Shown here in pieces: positions 16,935 to 27,840 of a DNA stretch of 64,000 bases (the stretch's first letter is position 1; every line of letters starts with the position of its first letter). A program made the position numbers and the translations under genes. The DNA comes from Sporobacter sp038405045 (GTDB lineage: Bacteria > Bacillota > Clostridia > Oscillospirales > Oscillospiraceae), in NCBI GenBank assembly GCA_038405045.1, contig JBBZIV010000001.1, forward strand, positions 992,001 to 1,056,000, written 5' to 3'. Under the pieces are notes generated by a model. That model saw only the letters and a program-made list of their open reading frames with translations. It did no database searches and was not told the DNA's origin.

Positions 16935-17947
16935 TGGGCGGCATATTAACACTGATCGGCATTGAAAATAGAAAAATCCGTGGGCGCGTGTCAACCTGGG
17001 TGATGATTCTTGTGATGGCCGTTCTCATATTTGCGCTGTCCGGTCTTTTAAAATTCATCGACGACAATCAGGAGATGCTTGCCGCCTATTCGGGCCAGAC
17101 GGTCAGCGCCGGTGCCGATTGGGAAACGACATTGCGCACTGAAATAGAATCAAGCCGCCAGCAGCTCACACAGGCGGAATCGAGCGGCGAAGCCGTCAGT
17201 CAAAGCCGGATCGACGCCTTGAAAATGACGATTGCGAAGGATACTTACACCCTTGAGCATCACCTTGACCGCGACTATTTTAAGTCCCTCTGGAACAGAG
17301 TCGTCGACTTGGACGTCTCCTCCAATCCGAACGTCGGCGGTCTTGTGGCGCTGTTCGTCATCATCGCGCTCTCTGCCCTCGTCGCAGGGGAGTATACGGA
17401 AGGGACGATGAAACTCATGATCCCGCGGCCGTTTTCAAGAGGCGAGATTTTATCGGCTAAGCTTCTATCTTCTCTTATCTATGCGTTTGTTTTATTCGTT
17501 GAAGCACTCGTCATCGGCTTGTTGTCACTGGGGCTCTTCTTCGGCTTCGGCGGCCTCGGCGCGACGAGCCTTTTCTGGACGGGCGACACGGTTATTGAAA
17601 TTCCGGCGTTTTTAAACGCGCTGATGATCTATGGGCTTGATTTTCTGCAGGTCTTTGTTTACCTCTCGTTTGCACTCCTCTTGGCCGTCTTGTCCCGCTC
17701 ACGCGCCTTGGCAACCGGTCTTTCAATTTTCGTCCTCGTTGTCGGCGCGAGCTTGTTCCAGCTGCTGGCGCTGTACACAGACTGGGGGCGCTATATCGTT
17801 TTCGCGGTGTCCAACTTCTCGCGCTTTATTATTGCCGGGTCGCCATATGGCGGGATGACGCTCCCCTTGGCGCTTCTGGTGTCGGCCGGTTATGTCGCCG
17901 TTTTCCTGTTCTTCAGCTATCTGACATTCAAGAAGCGGGATATTTAA
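16934..17947 (+). CDS. ABC-2 type transporter permease
   Basis: Membrane partner of the preceding ATPase. In 337 residues there are six hydrophobic segments: one near 20-40, a cluster between about 133 and 305, and a last one near 315-333. A large extracytoplasmic loop (about 45-130) rich in Glu, Gln and Ser follows the first segment. VAGEYTEGTMKLMIPRPFSRGEILSAKL-like sequence after the second segment is characteristic of this permease class. Translation is probably coupled through the TGATG overlap. A terminator follows. Confidence 0.9.
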   Translation: MGGILTLIGIENRKIRGRVSTWVMILVMAVLIFALSGLLKFIDDNQEMLAAYSGQTVSAGADWETTLRTEIESSRQQLTQAESSGEAVSQSRIDALKMTIAKDTYTLEHHLDRDYFKSLWNRVVDLDVSSNPNVGGLVALFVIIALSALVAGEYTEGTMKLMIPRPFSRGEILSAKLLSSLIYAFVLFVEALVIGLLSLGLFFGFGGLGATSLFWTGDTVIEIPAFLNALMIYGLDFLQVFVYLSFALLLAVLSRSRALATGLSIFVLVVGASLFQLLALYTDWGRYIVFAVSNFSRFIIAGSPYGGMTLPLALLVSAGYVAVFLFFSYLTFKKRDI

Positions 17948-18009
17948 ATTACCGGCCATGCTTCGGCCGCCAAAGCTTTTAAGTATATGAAAGGGTGTTT
18001 AGATGCCTC

Positions 18010-18045
18010 AAGACCGGCGAAAGGTTTTCGCCGGTCTTGTTTGTG
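18010..18045. terminator. Terminator after the ABC exporter operon
   Basis: AAGACCGGCGAAA pairs with TTTCGCCGGTCTT around a 3-base loop, then GTTTGTG. It lies between convergent genes and could serve both. Confidence 0.75.
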
Positions 18046-18058
18046 TGATCGATTTTTG

Positions 18059-18760
18059 TTAATGCCCGTATGGGCATACATACAGACACATGCCGCAGAC
18101 GGCGCGGCCGACTTCATCTTTTTGGCTTTCTAAATACACCTCGCACTTTCGGGCATCATAACGTGCCTCACGAGGTTCTCCCTCGACGTAATTGCGCCCT
18201 GTAAAGGCTTGAGCGGGGCAAATTGCCACACACCTGTCACAATCTCCGCAGCGGACGTCAAGGAAATTTTCGTTTTCCTCCAGCGGTGCGTCGGTCAGCA
18301 CCGTCGTCCAGCGGACGCGGGGGCCGTGCTCCGGCGTTATAAGCAGGCAGCTCTTCCCGATCCAGCCGAAACCGGCCAGCCGGGCGATCATTTTTTGGGA
18401 TACGGACGCGCACAGGCAGCCGCCGTCAATCCGTTCCGCTGCGGGAACCGGCAGTGCGCGGTGCCCTTCTCGCTGAAGCAAAGAGGCAAGCGTCGAGCTG
18501 AATGCATTGAGCCGGTCATTCACTACCGTATACGCATGCGTATTGTAGAGCAATACGTTTTCGTATGTATGCTCGCCGCCGAGAAGGTCGACAATGGAAT
18601 TCGGGAGCGCAATACCGATCGAGAGCGCTCGAGGATAGCCGCTTGCCGCGTTGCCGCCGATTTCGGCAATCTCCTTTTGATATCGGGCGATACCGGCCAC
18701 GCCGATGAAATCAATACTGTGTATTTCGCCGAGCGCTCGAATTTTGGCCAACAAATCCAT
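18059..18760 (-). CDS. QueG-like iron-sulfur protein (short epoxyqueuosine reductase relative)
   Basis: A 233-residue protein related to QueG but lacking its C-terminal HEAT-repeat part. The N-terminal region has the cobalamin-pocket-like GWIGKSCLLITPEHGPRVRW near 135-154. Two [4Fe-4S] motifs follow: CGDCDRCVAICP near 172-183, and Cys of KCEVY combined with CGMCLYVCP at the end. QueG reduces epoxyqueuosine to queuosine in tRNA; whether this short form does so is unknown. The ATG follows AAGGGGAT. tadA, another tRNA wobble enzyme, lies upstream, but with repeats between them a shared transcript is uncertain. Confidence 0.75.
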   Translation of the reverse strand: MDLLAKIRALGEIHSIDFIGVAGIARYQKEIAEIGGNAASGYPRALSIGIALPNSIVDLLGGEHTYENVLLYNTHAYTVVNDRLNAFSSTLASLLQREGHRALPVPAAERIDGGCLCASVSQKMIARLAGFGWIGKSCLLITPEHGPRVRWTTVLTDAPLEENENFLDVRCGDCDRCVAICPAQAFTGRNYVEGEPREARYDARKCEVYLESQKDEVGRAVCGMCLYVCPYGH

Positions 18761-18789
18761 GATATCCCCTTCCAGATTTCCAATATTTC

Positions 18790-18860
18790 AGTAGGGGCGA
18801 TTATTAATCGCCCGTTTTCTGACGCGTTCCATCGCGGGCGACTGATAGTCGCCCCTACAT
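18790..18860. repeat. Two REP-like palindromes
   Basis: GTAGGGGCGATTATTAATCG (about 18791) and GGGCGACTGATAGTCGCCCC followed by TACA (about 18837). They face each other, and their arms differ from each other but stay complementary. Confidence 0.75.
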
Positions 18861-18902
18861 TCGTGATATTGGGCACTACGCTTTTCAGCTGGATGGTTCA
18901 TG

Positions 18903-19382
18903 TTATATTTTTTTGTGATCAGCTGGTTTTTCCCGCAGTTTTTTAAAAAACTCGCTCATGAGGGCACGGCAATCGTCCTCCAAAATGCCGCCGACGATCT
19001 GCGGCGCATGGCCGAAGCGCTCCATAAAGAGATTGATAACACTGCCGCAGGCACCTGTCTGCTCCTCCTTCGCCCCGTAAAAAAGCTTTGGCAGGCGCGC
19101 ATTGATGATCGCCCCGGCACACATGGGGCAAGGCTCGAGCGTGACGTATAAAGAGCAGCCGGACAAGCGCCAGTCGTTTTGATGTCGGCAAGCCTCTTCA
19201 ATGGCCATGAGCTCAGCGTGGCCTAAAGCACTTTGCGCCTGTTCGCGCCGGTTATAACCGCTGCCGATTATTGCACCGTCCGCGTCCGTAATCACGCAAC
19301 CGACGGGCACCTCGCCCTCAGCCATCGCGCGGGCAGCCAGCGCGAGCGCCTCTTTCATGTATTTTTCATGCTCTAACGGCAT
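18903..19382 (-). CDS. tadA: tRNA-specific adenosine deaminase TadA
   Basis: Converts A34 to inosine in tRNA-Arg(ACG). The 159-residue protein has the zinc/catalytic triad HAE at 55-57 and PCPMC at 84-88, and the TadA-type GSVINLF loop. The ATG at 19382 follows GAGGAGACAT; upstream codons in the same frame lack a ribosome binding site. It ends next to a repeat pair that separates it from the QueG-like gene. Confidence 0.95.
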   Translation of the reverse strand: MPLEHEKYMKEALALAARAMAEGEVPVGCVITDADGAIIGSGYNRREQAQSALGHAELMAIEEACRHQNDWRLSGCSLYVTLEPCPMCAGAIINARLPKLFYGAKEEQTGACGSVINLFMERFGHAPQIVGGILEDDCRALMSEFFKKLREKPADHKKI

Positions 19383-19528
19383 ATGTCTCCTCTTTTCATC
19401 CGGTTTACAGGCTTTCAGCGTATCACACGGCGGTGAAAATCTCAACCGGCATCGCTCAATTTCTGGTATATAATATGCGCGGGCGGTACATAATCACCTC
19501 AGATCAATTTTTGATGGGGAGGTTTATT

Positions 19529-19957
19529 ATGCTCGTTGCAGAACTGATGTCTGACAGTGTGATTACCATTGCGCCGGATGAGCCCGCGTCTTTGGCGGCG
19601 CGGCTGTTATACCGCCATAATATTGGCTCCGTCCCCGTCTGCTCGGCGGACGGGCACCTGCGCGGCATCGTCACGGACCGTGATATTGTCCTGCGCTGCG
19701 TCGCGGCGGAAAATGACCCAGAGACGACGCCCGTCCGGGAGATCATGACACGGGGGCTTGTAACCGTCAGCCCGACGGACGATGTGCGCGAGGCGGCGCG
19801 GCAGATGGCGGAGGCACAGGTGCGGCGGCTGCCCGTTGTGGAGGGCGGCAGGCTCGTTGGGATGCTTGCTATCGGCGATATGGCTAAAACGCATGCGTTT
19901 GACATGGAGGCGTCAAAAGCGCTGTCGGAAATTTCCGTCAACATTCGAAAGCGGTAA
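19529..19957 (+). CDS. CBS-domain pair protein
   Basis: A 142-residue cytoplasmic protein made of two CBS motifs: residues 7-60 (VITIAPDEPASLAARLL, HLRGIVTDRDI) and 72-125 (VTVSPTDDVREAARQM, RLVGMLAIGDMAK). Stand-alone pairs of this kind bind adenine nucleotides or S-adenosyl compounds and regulate partners; the partner is not evident here. The ATG at 19529 follows GGGGAGG, which decides it over the upstream in-frame Met codons. A perfect 15-bp stem follows. Confidence 0.88.
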   Translation: MLVAELMSDSVITIAPDEPASLAARLLYRHNIGSVPVCSADGHLRGIVTDRDIVLRCVAAENDPETTPVREIMTRGLVTVSPTDDVREAARQMAEAQVRRLPVVEGGRLVGMLAIGDMAKTHAFDMEASKALSEISVNIRKR

Positions 19958-19975
19958 CATGAATCAGCGCGTTAA

Positions 19976-20013
19976 AAACCGTTTCCGCCGGTATCGGCGG
20001 AAACGGTTTCTAA
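19976..20013 (+). terminator. Perfect 15-bp stem-loop after the CBS gene
   Basis: AAACCGTTTCCGCCG pairs fully with CGGCGGAAACGGTTT around GTAT. The T-run is short, so it may be a weak terminator or mRNA 3' stabiliser. Confidence 0.65.
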
Positions 20014-20029
20014 CGATAATGCCCCGGCA

Positions 20030-20057
20030 TTGACAAGCGCTCTTATTTCATTATAAA
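20030..20057 (+). promoter_or_regulatory. Sigma-A-type promoter of alaS
   Basis: TTGACA (20030-20035), 16 bases and TATAAA (20052-20057); TAAAAT at 18-base spacing is an alternative -10. Confidence 0.6.
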
Positions 20058-20127
20058 ATAACGTTTGCTGAATTTCCCTTGAATGAAAAGACAACGCGCG
20101 GGCCGCGTTTTTATTGGAGGCACACAC

Positions 20128-22767
<2,640 letters not shown>

Positions 22768-22783
22768 TAAGGAGGACAAAACG

Positions 22784-23131
22784 ATGTCGGACTGTATTTT
22801 TTGCAAGATCATTGCCGGTGAAATCCCATCCGCTAAGCGTTATGAGGACGACGACATATTAGCGTTTGACGACCTCTATCCGCAGGCACCGGTGCATTTC
22901 CTCGTTGTGCCGAAAAAGCATATCGAAAGCGCCGCGGACATCACGGCGGACAATTCCGCGCTTATCGCCAAATGCTTTGAGGTCATCGCGCATCTGGCCA
23001 AAGAGGAAAAGCTAGGAGACGGTTTCCGTGTCATCACAAACAGCGGCGCCAACGCTGGGCAGACGGTCGGCCACCTCCATTTCCACGTGCTGGCCGGGCG
23101 CAAGCTGGGGCCGAAGCTCTGTGCGGAGTAA
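22784..23131 (+). CDS. HIT family nucleotide-binding protein (HinT-like)
   Basis: A 115-residue histidine triad hydrolase, probably acting on purine nucleoside phosphoramidates or adenylylated amines. The N-terminal CIFCKIIAGEIPS and the triad HLHFHV at 97-102 are both clear. The ATG follows AAGGAGG. It lies directly after alaS and is probably co-transcribed, which fits a role in clearing aminoacyl- or other adenylates. Confidence 0.95.
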   Translation: MSDCIFCKIIAGEIPSAKRYEDDDILAFDDLYPQAPVHFLVVPKKHIESAADITADNSALIAKCFEVIAHLAKEEKLGDGFRVITNSGANAGQTVGHLHFHVLAGRKLGPKLCAE

Positions 23132-23147
23132 ACCTGTTAAAAATAAG

Positions 23148-23180
23148 CAACCGCCTGCGAAAGCAGGCGGTTGTTTGTTG
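23148..23180 (+). terminator. Intrinsic terminator after the HIT gene
   Basis: CAACCGCCTGC pairs with GCAGGCGGTTG around GAAA, followed by TTTGTTG. Confidence 0.85.
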
Positions 23181-23197
23181 TCTGGTTGGCAGAGGCA

Positions 23198-23273
23198 CAG
23201 GGCGGATATGATATCCGCCCCTACGAGGTGCGCGAGCGGATGGGCATGGTACCCGCCCCTACAAATGGCAAAT
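23198..23273. repeat. Two REP-like palindromes
   Basis: GGGCGGATATGATATCCGCC (about 23202) and GCGGATGGGCATGGTACCCG (about 23235), both followed by CCTAC. Confidence 0.75.
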
Positions 23274-23276
23274 GTT

Positions 23277-24086
23277 CTATGGCGTTGCTTTGGCCTGAAG
23301 CGGGATTTGGCGGCCTGTGTGGTCGATAGAGTAGTCCCCTTTTATGATGAGTTCTGAAACGGGGACGATCGTATACCCGTTGGCAATAAGATACTCGATA
23401 ATCGCGGGCAGCGCCTCCGGCGTATGCAATGCTGCGTTGTGGAACAGGACAATACTGCCGGGCTGGACCTTATTTGTCACGCGTTGTGTGATTTCGGATG
23501 CGGAGAGATCCTTCCAGTCGAGAGAATCAACATCCCATTGAATCGTGTACATGCCCATGGAAGACAGCGTCGTGATCACATGGTCGTCATACTCGCCGTA
23601 TGGGCATCGAAAGAGCGTCGGCTTGACGCCGGTGACGGCAGCGACCTTATCGTTGCAGGCAGTAATGTTTTTGACGATCTCATCGGCGGACAGCTTGGAA
23701 AAGTGCGCGTGGTCGTCGGAGTGGTTCATCACTTCATTCCCGGCGTCCGAGAGCGCTTTGACGGACTCCGGGTATTTTTCGGCCCATGCACCGACAACAA
23801 AGAACGTCGCCTTGACGTGATAGGTGTTCAGGATGTCGATTAGCGTCTGCGTGTCCTCGTTGCCCCAGGCGGCGTCAAACGTCAGCGAGACCATTTTGGC
23901 GTCGCGCCGGACACAATAGATCGGCAGCACCCGCGTTGTCGCCGCGACACCGACAATGGCCGGGCAATTGACGGCATAGAAAATAAGAACGACGGCCAAA
24001 AGCGCGGAAATGAGCGCCGTACGCCGACGCAGCCGAGGCGACTGAAAATAGTGTTTGATGTTTGAAATAAACTGCATAAATCTCAC
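23277..24086 (-). CDS. pdaB: Polysaccharide deacetylase, PdaB-like (CE4)
   Basis: Membrane-anchored peptidoglycan or polysaccharide N-deacetylase of about 269 residues. One transmembrane segment lies at 23-42, and the NodB-homology domain follows. Motif 1 is SLTFDAAWGNEDT (67-79) with catalytic Asp 71, the form seen in the sporulation protein PdaB; motif 2 is HSDDHAH (122-128); motif 3 RCPYGEYD; motif 5 FHN near the end. In Bacillus PdaB is needed for normal spore cortex. The start is either GTG 24086 with GAGG 7 bases upstream or ATG 24077, three codons in. Confidence 0.88.
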   Translation of the reverse strand: MRFMQFISNIKHYFQSPRLRRRTALISALLAVVLIFYAVNCPAIVGVAATTRVLPIYCVRRDAKMVSLTFDAAWGNEDTQTLIDILNTYHVKATFFVVGAWAEKYPESVKALSDAGNEVMNHSDDHAHFSKLSADEIVKNITACNDKVAAVTGVKPTLFRCPYGEYDDHVITTLSSMGMYTIQWDVDSLDWKDLSASEITQRVTNKVQPGSIVLFHNAALHTPEALPAIIEYLIANGYTIVPVSELIIKGDYSIDHTGRQIPLQAKATP

Positions 24087-24160
24087 GCCCTTTCCTCTCT
24101 ACTGGAGGATATGACCAAGGCACAGGCTTTATGCAGCAACCACATGACGTAAAAACCAGC

Positions 24161-24189
24161 TTGACGATAAATTTTCAGGGGAGTAAAAT
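24161..24189 (+). promoter_or_regulatory. Sigma-A-type promoter of the mch gene
   Basis: TTGACG (24161-24166), 17 bases and TAAAAT (24184-24189), 45 bases before the start codon. Confidence 0.55.
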
Positions 24190-24233
24190 TAATTTGTTAT
24201 GCGATTTTTGATAATGAACAAAAGAGGACAATT

Positions 24234-25208
24234 ATGATCTTACCACTCTCCCGAGACCCCGCGCTCAGCCCCAACAAGCAGGCCCTGTCCCACGTTGAGG
24301 AACTCATAGCATGCAGCCTTCAACTCCGAGTGGACGTTTTCACGCAGCGCGGTGCTACCATCGTTGACTGCGGCGTCAAAGCCCGCGGTGGATTTGAAGC
24401 CGGTCTGCTGTTTTCAAAAATCTGTCTGGGTGGTCTTGCCGACGTTACCCTGCAGTACCAAGACTTCGGCGGTATTGTTTGGCCGACCGTCAACGTTGTG
24501 ACGGACCATCCCGTGCGTGCCTGTATGGCGTCGCAGTTTGCGGGATGGCAATTAAAATGCGACAGCCGCGTTTATGTCGGTTCAGGCCCAGCCTGTGCCG
24601 TCGTCCCGAAAGGCAATATTTTCGCATATCTCGATTACCAGGATCATGCAGACGCGGTCATCCTCTGTCTTGAAAGCGCGAAGCTGCCGCCTGACGAGGT
24701 GATTGACATGGTTTGTGCCGAATGCCGCTGCGCACCGGAAAACCTTACCGTTCTTGTCGCCCCAACGGCATCGGCGACAGGAGCCGTGCAGGTTGCCGCG
24801 CGCACCTTAGAGACCGGCCTGTTTAAACTCAGGCGTTTGAAATACGATCTTGGCAAAATTGTGTCCGGTATCGGGATTTGCCCCATCTCCCCCGTTGCCG
24901 CCGACACCTCCAGCGCGCTCGGGCGCACAAACGACGCTATTTCCTACGGCGGGACGGTCATCTGCAATGTCCATGACGACGATGATACCCTCCGGGCTGT
25001 TGTGGGGCGTGTGCCGACGGCGGCAATGCCAAACGACGGGCTTGCCTACTTTGAGCTCGATACATCGGCAGGTGATTTTTACAAGCTGAGCCCCGACCAG
25101 TTCAATCCCGCTGTTATATGGCTTTGCAATCTCGAAAGCGGCAATTCCTTTTCTGCCGGTACGATCCGGCCGGATGTTTTACGCCGCTCATTTGGGTTTC
25201 AAGCGTAA
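24234..25208 (+). CDS. mch: Methenyltetrahydromethanopterin cyclohydrolase homologue (Mch)
   Basis: In methanogens and many methylotrophs Mch hydrolyses methenyl-tetrahydromethanopterin to 5-formyl-H4MPT. The 324-residue protein is collinear with that family: IVDCGVKARGGFEAGLLFSK near 43-62, ICLGGLADV, VTDHPVRACMASQFAGWQ, VGSGPACAV, LVAPTASATGAVQVAARTLE, GIGICPISPVAAD, LGRTNDAISYGG, DFYKLSPDQFNPA and a C-terminal SFGF. Length is typical. No other H4MPT, methanofuran or C1-transfer gene lies within the window. It has its own promoter, GAGG upstream of the ATG, and a terminator, so it is a single-gene unit. Base composition resembles its neighbours, which argues against very recent transfer. 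The pterin it uses here is unknown. Confidence 0.92.
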   Translation: MILPLSRDPALSPNKQALSHVEELIACSLQLRVDVFTQRGATIVDCGVKARGGFEAGLLFSKICLGGLADVTLQYQDFGGIVWPTVNVVTDHPVRACMASQFAGWQLKCDSRVYVGSGPACAVVPKGNIFAYLDYQDHADAVILCLESAKLPPDEVIDMVCAECRCAPENLTVLVAPTASATGAVQVAARTLETGLFKLRRLKYDLGKIVSGIGICPISPVAADTSSALGRTNDAISYGGTVICNVHDDDDTLRAVVGRVPTAAMPNDGLAYFELDTSAGDFYKLSPDQFNPAVIWLCNLESGNSFSAGTIRPDVLRRSFGFQA

Positions 25209-25220
25209 TTTAAGGCAATT

Positions 25221-25250
25221 TCGGGCGGCCTGTTGGCCGCCCGATTTTTT
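25221..25250. terminator. Terminator between convergent mch and mntP
   Basis: TCGGGCGGCC pairs with GGCCGCCCGA around TGTT, followed by six T on the plus strand. Confidence 0.85.
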
Positions 25251-25278
25251 ATATTCTTTTGGATATAAACGCGGTATT

Positions 25279-25851
25279 TTAGACAACGCCGAAGTGCTCG
25301 AGAAGAACCTTCAGGCCGAGCAGGCAGAGAATAACGCCGCCGAGAATTTCGGCGATTGACTGAAAGCGCGAGCCAAAGGCGTTGCCGATCTTAACACCGG
25401 CCATGGAAAGCCCAAAAGTCATAACGCCGATCGTCAAAACAGCGGGCAGGACGGATACCTCTAAAAACGCGAAGGTAACGCCGACCGCGAGCGCATCAAT
25501 ACTGGTGGCAATCGCCATGACGAACATAGCCCGCGCCGTGATTGGGCAATCTGTTTTCTCCGCTGCTTCATCCTCTTTTTGACGGAGCGCTTCCCGAATC
25601 ATATTCAGGCCGATTGCCGCCAGCAAGACGAAAGCAACCCAATGCGCGTAAGTTTGAATGAAACCGGCAAATGATGTGCCGAGCAGATAGCCCAAAAGCG
25701 GCATGGCCGCTTGAAAGCCGCCGAACCACACGCCAACGACGGCGGCGTTTTTCAAACTGACCTTTTGCATGGAGAGGCCTTTGCAGATGGAGACGGCAAC
25801 AGCGTCCATCGACAGGCCGAGCGCTAGGAGGAGCAATTCGGCGATACTCAT
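25279..25851 (-). CDS. mntP: Manganese efflux pump MntP
   Basis: Inner-membrane Mn(II) exporter of 190 residues with six hydrophobic segments. Conserved Asp-containing motifs ALGLSMDAVAVSICKGL (10-26) and ATSIDALAVGVTFAFL (about 115-130) form the two symmetric metal-binding repeats. The ATG is preceded by AGAGAAG, a modest Shine-Dalgarno sequence. It has its own strong promoter. The yybP-ykoY manganese riboswitch often found before mntP is not present in the short leader. Confidence 0.93.
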   Translation of the reverse strand: MSIAELLLLALGLSMDAVAVSICKGLSMQKVSLKNAAVVGVWFGGFQAAMPLLGYLLGTSFAGFIQTYAHWVAFVLLAAIGLNMIREALRQKEDEAAEKTDCPITARAMFVMAIATSIDALAVGVTFAFLEVSVLPAVLTIGVMTFGLSMAGVKIGNAFGSRFQSIAEILGGVILCLLGLKVLLEHFGVV

Positions 25852-25891
25852 ATCAGTCTTCTCTCATCTTGATTTATGCGGCGCTTCTGGC

Positions 25892-25920
25892 AGTATACCA
25901 AATCATGACAACCCCGTCAA
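25892..25920 (-). promoter_or_regulatory. Sigma-A-type promoter of mntP
   Basis: On the minus strand TTGACG (25915-25920), 17 bases and TATACT (25892-25897). Confidence 0.7.
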
Positions 25921-25934
25921 CTGCGCATGGACGC

Positions 25935-25967
25935 AAAAAGGCTGCCCCATGTTGGGGCAGCCTTTTT
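25935..25967. terminator. Bidirectional terminator downstream of the VanW gene
   Basis: AAAAAGGCTGCCCCA pairs perfectly with TGGGGCAGCCTTTTT around TGT; it has a T-run on either strand. Confidence 0.9.
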
Positions 25968-25983
25968 AATTGTCAGTGACACT

Positions 25984-27699
25984 CTAGGGTGTTGTGGACG
26001 GTGTTGTCGACGGCGAAGTCGACGGCGATGTCGAAGGCGATGTCGACGGCGATGTCGATGGTGACGTGGGCGGCGTTGGGGATGTGGACGGCGTCAGCGT
26101 ACCAACCGGCACGAGAATCACCTTATCCTGCACACGGTAAGTACTTCGTGCGATAAACGTTTTGCTTAAAAGCTTCCCGTCAGCGTCGTAAATATATTTA
26201 TAGGTGTCGACCACGTACCCCGAGTGGCCAGCCGCATCCTCTTTCGTCGTGCCGGGGGCAACGCTTGGGTCTTCTTTTTTAACGGTGTTGAAATCCGTTT
26301 TGCTGACGACAACCGACTTAATGTCGACCGTGTTTGTCGTCGTCTTCGTGCCGTGAAGGCGAACCGTCAGATTCGTCCCGCTGAGGTAGGCTTCAATTTC
26401 AATCGGATAGCCGGTATTGTTTTTAAATTTGAAGTCCACGGTACCCCAGTTAACCGTCGCGTCGACGCCAAGCGGCAGATAGGTGACGATAAACATATGA
26501 TTGGAGCGCTCAACGACCTGAAGGTCGGCATACAAAACAGTGCAGTAGAGTGTGGATGAGACCTGGCATATGCCGCCGCCGATTTCCTGGACAACCTTGC
26601 CGCCGACGTAGGCACCCGCTTCAAGATAGCCCTTCGCCGTTGTCCGCTGCCCGAGTGCCCCGTTATAGGAAAATGTCTCGCCGGGGTTTAAAACCATCCC
26701 GTTGATCGATGAAGCAGCAAGCTTGACATTATGGATTCTGTTGCTCGTACCCCCGACCGACGTTGTCCGCGAGGCGAGAACGTCTTTAAAAAGCTGGGCG
26801 TGCAGCTGCTCCGTCGTCACGGCGGGCTGCGTCAGGACGAGTGGAATGATTACGGTTTCCCCGAGCTGAGCCGCATCGAGTTCCTTTTGCGCCGCATCGA
26901 CATCAATGCTGATCCCGGCAACGCTCGGTGTAATTCTTTTGGCTTCGGCGTCATAGACGGCGTCAACCGGCTCTGTAAGGATGTTGTTATAAATACTCTG
27001 CAGGTCAAAATCGCCACTGGACGCGTCAAGCGAATAGGTGACGGCAACAGGGCTGTTTTGCGCTGCCGACTGATTTAACGCCTCAACGGCGAGCTGATAA
27101 ACGGCATCCTCCTGGGCCAGAGGCTTGCCGCTGCCTTTTGTAATTTCAAGGCTGTCTTCCGTGAGCTTATAGACGTCCTTCATAATCTTGTCGTTGTAGT
27201 TTCTCGTATAGTCGCTAACGACAGTCCGGATGTACGTTTCATCGAGCCGCAAAGCTCCGCTTTCTTTAAGGTCCTTTGGGGAAAAGAGACTTTTGACATA
27301 ATTGAGCGCATTGGCAAAAAACGACCCACCCCGGCCATACTGGTAAGCCAGTTCTGCGGCCTGCGGTGCCGTCGGCGTGAGGCCCGCCTCTTCGCCTGTT
27401 ATCGTCATCGCTTCCCCGTCGGGAAATGTAACCGTTGCGGCGACTTTGGCGGCCATATCGTCATAACCGCCGTTCGTTAAAGCTTGCGCTGCCGCCTCTG
27501 CCGTCAAGCCCGACAGGCTAATACCGGCGACAGTGATGTTCGGGTAAATGGTATCAACATTTTGTACAAATATTCCGGTACCGACCGTCCCTGCGGCGAG
27601 GATTACGAGTACGGCCCCCGCAATAATACCAACGGTAACGCCCGGCCGCTTGGCCTTTTTGCCACCGCTTTTTTTCTCTGTCTGTTCCCGTTTGATAAT
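25984..27699 (-). CDS. VanW-domain membrane-anchored protein with PG-binding-4 repeats
   Basis: A cell-envelope protein of about 571 residues. A cytoplasmic Lys-rich stretch is followed by one transmembrane segment (about residues 20-45). Next come two regions like the peptidoglycan-binding-4 (YoaR) domain (VAGISLSGLTAEAAAQAL and later DVDAAQKELDAA), then the VanW domain (NVKLAASSINGMVLNPGETF, IGGGICQVSSTLYC, RSNHMF). A G5-like segment and a tail of TSPS repeats end the protein. The role is not established; family members occur in Clostridial envelopes. The start is uncertain: ATT 27699 has AAAGGA 6 bases upstream, whereas ATG 27732 has no Shine-Dalgarno sequence and overlaps a -10-like TAAAAT. 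Confidence 0.88.
   Translation of the reverse strand: MIKREQTEKKSGGKKAKRPGVTVGIIAGAVLVILAAGTVGTGIFVQNVDTIYPNITVAGISLSGLTAEAAAQALTNGGYDDMAAKVAATVTFPDGEAMTITGEEAGLTPTAPQAAELAYQYGRGGSFFANALNYVKSLFSPKDLKESGALRLDETYIRTVVSDYTRNYNDKIMKDVYKLTEDSLEITKGSGKPLAQEDAVYQLAVEALNQSAAQNSPVAVTYSLDASSGDFDLQSIYNNILTEPVDAVYDAEAKRITPSVAGISIDVDAAQKELDAAQLGETVIIPLVLTQPAVTTEQLHAQLFKDVLASRTTSVGGTSNRIHNVKLAASSINGMVLNPGETFSYNGALGQRTTAKGYLEAGAYVGGKVVQEIGGGICQVSSTLYCTVLYADLQVVERSNHMFIVTYLPLGVDATVNWGTVDFKFKNNTGYPIEIEAYLSGTNLTVRLHGTKTTTNTVDIKSVVVSKTDFNTVKKEDPSVAPGTTKEDAAGHSGYVVDTYKYIYDADGKLLSKTFIARSTYRVQDKVILVPVGTLTPSTSPTPPTSPSTSPSTSPSTSPSTSPSTTPSTTP
25990..26080 (-). repeat. Tandem 12-base repeat encoding a (TSPS)n tail
   Basis: About six units of a GTCGACGGCGAT-like 12-mer encode Thr-Ser-Pro-Ser repeats at the C terminus of the VanW protein. 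Copy number could vary by slippage. Confidence 0.8.
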
Positions 27700-27840
27700 G
27701 ACACATCCTTTAACGTCTACTCTACATCGCATTTTATTGAAAAGCTATAAAAAAGGCAACTCATTTTTGTTACAGATTCTTACAAGTATTGTAACATCTT
27801 TAATACAGCCTGCTTTCAATCACATGTTTAAAGCTATTGT

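Noticed and set aside
24087..24160. Sigma-G promoter for pdaB (GCATA then CATATCC)
   Set aside because: The -10 matches only partly and the spacing is 16; not firm enough to annotate.
25852..25891. yybP-ykoY manganese riboswitch before mntP
   Set aside because: The predicted leader is only about 35 bases, too short for that aptamer.
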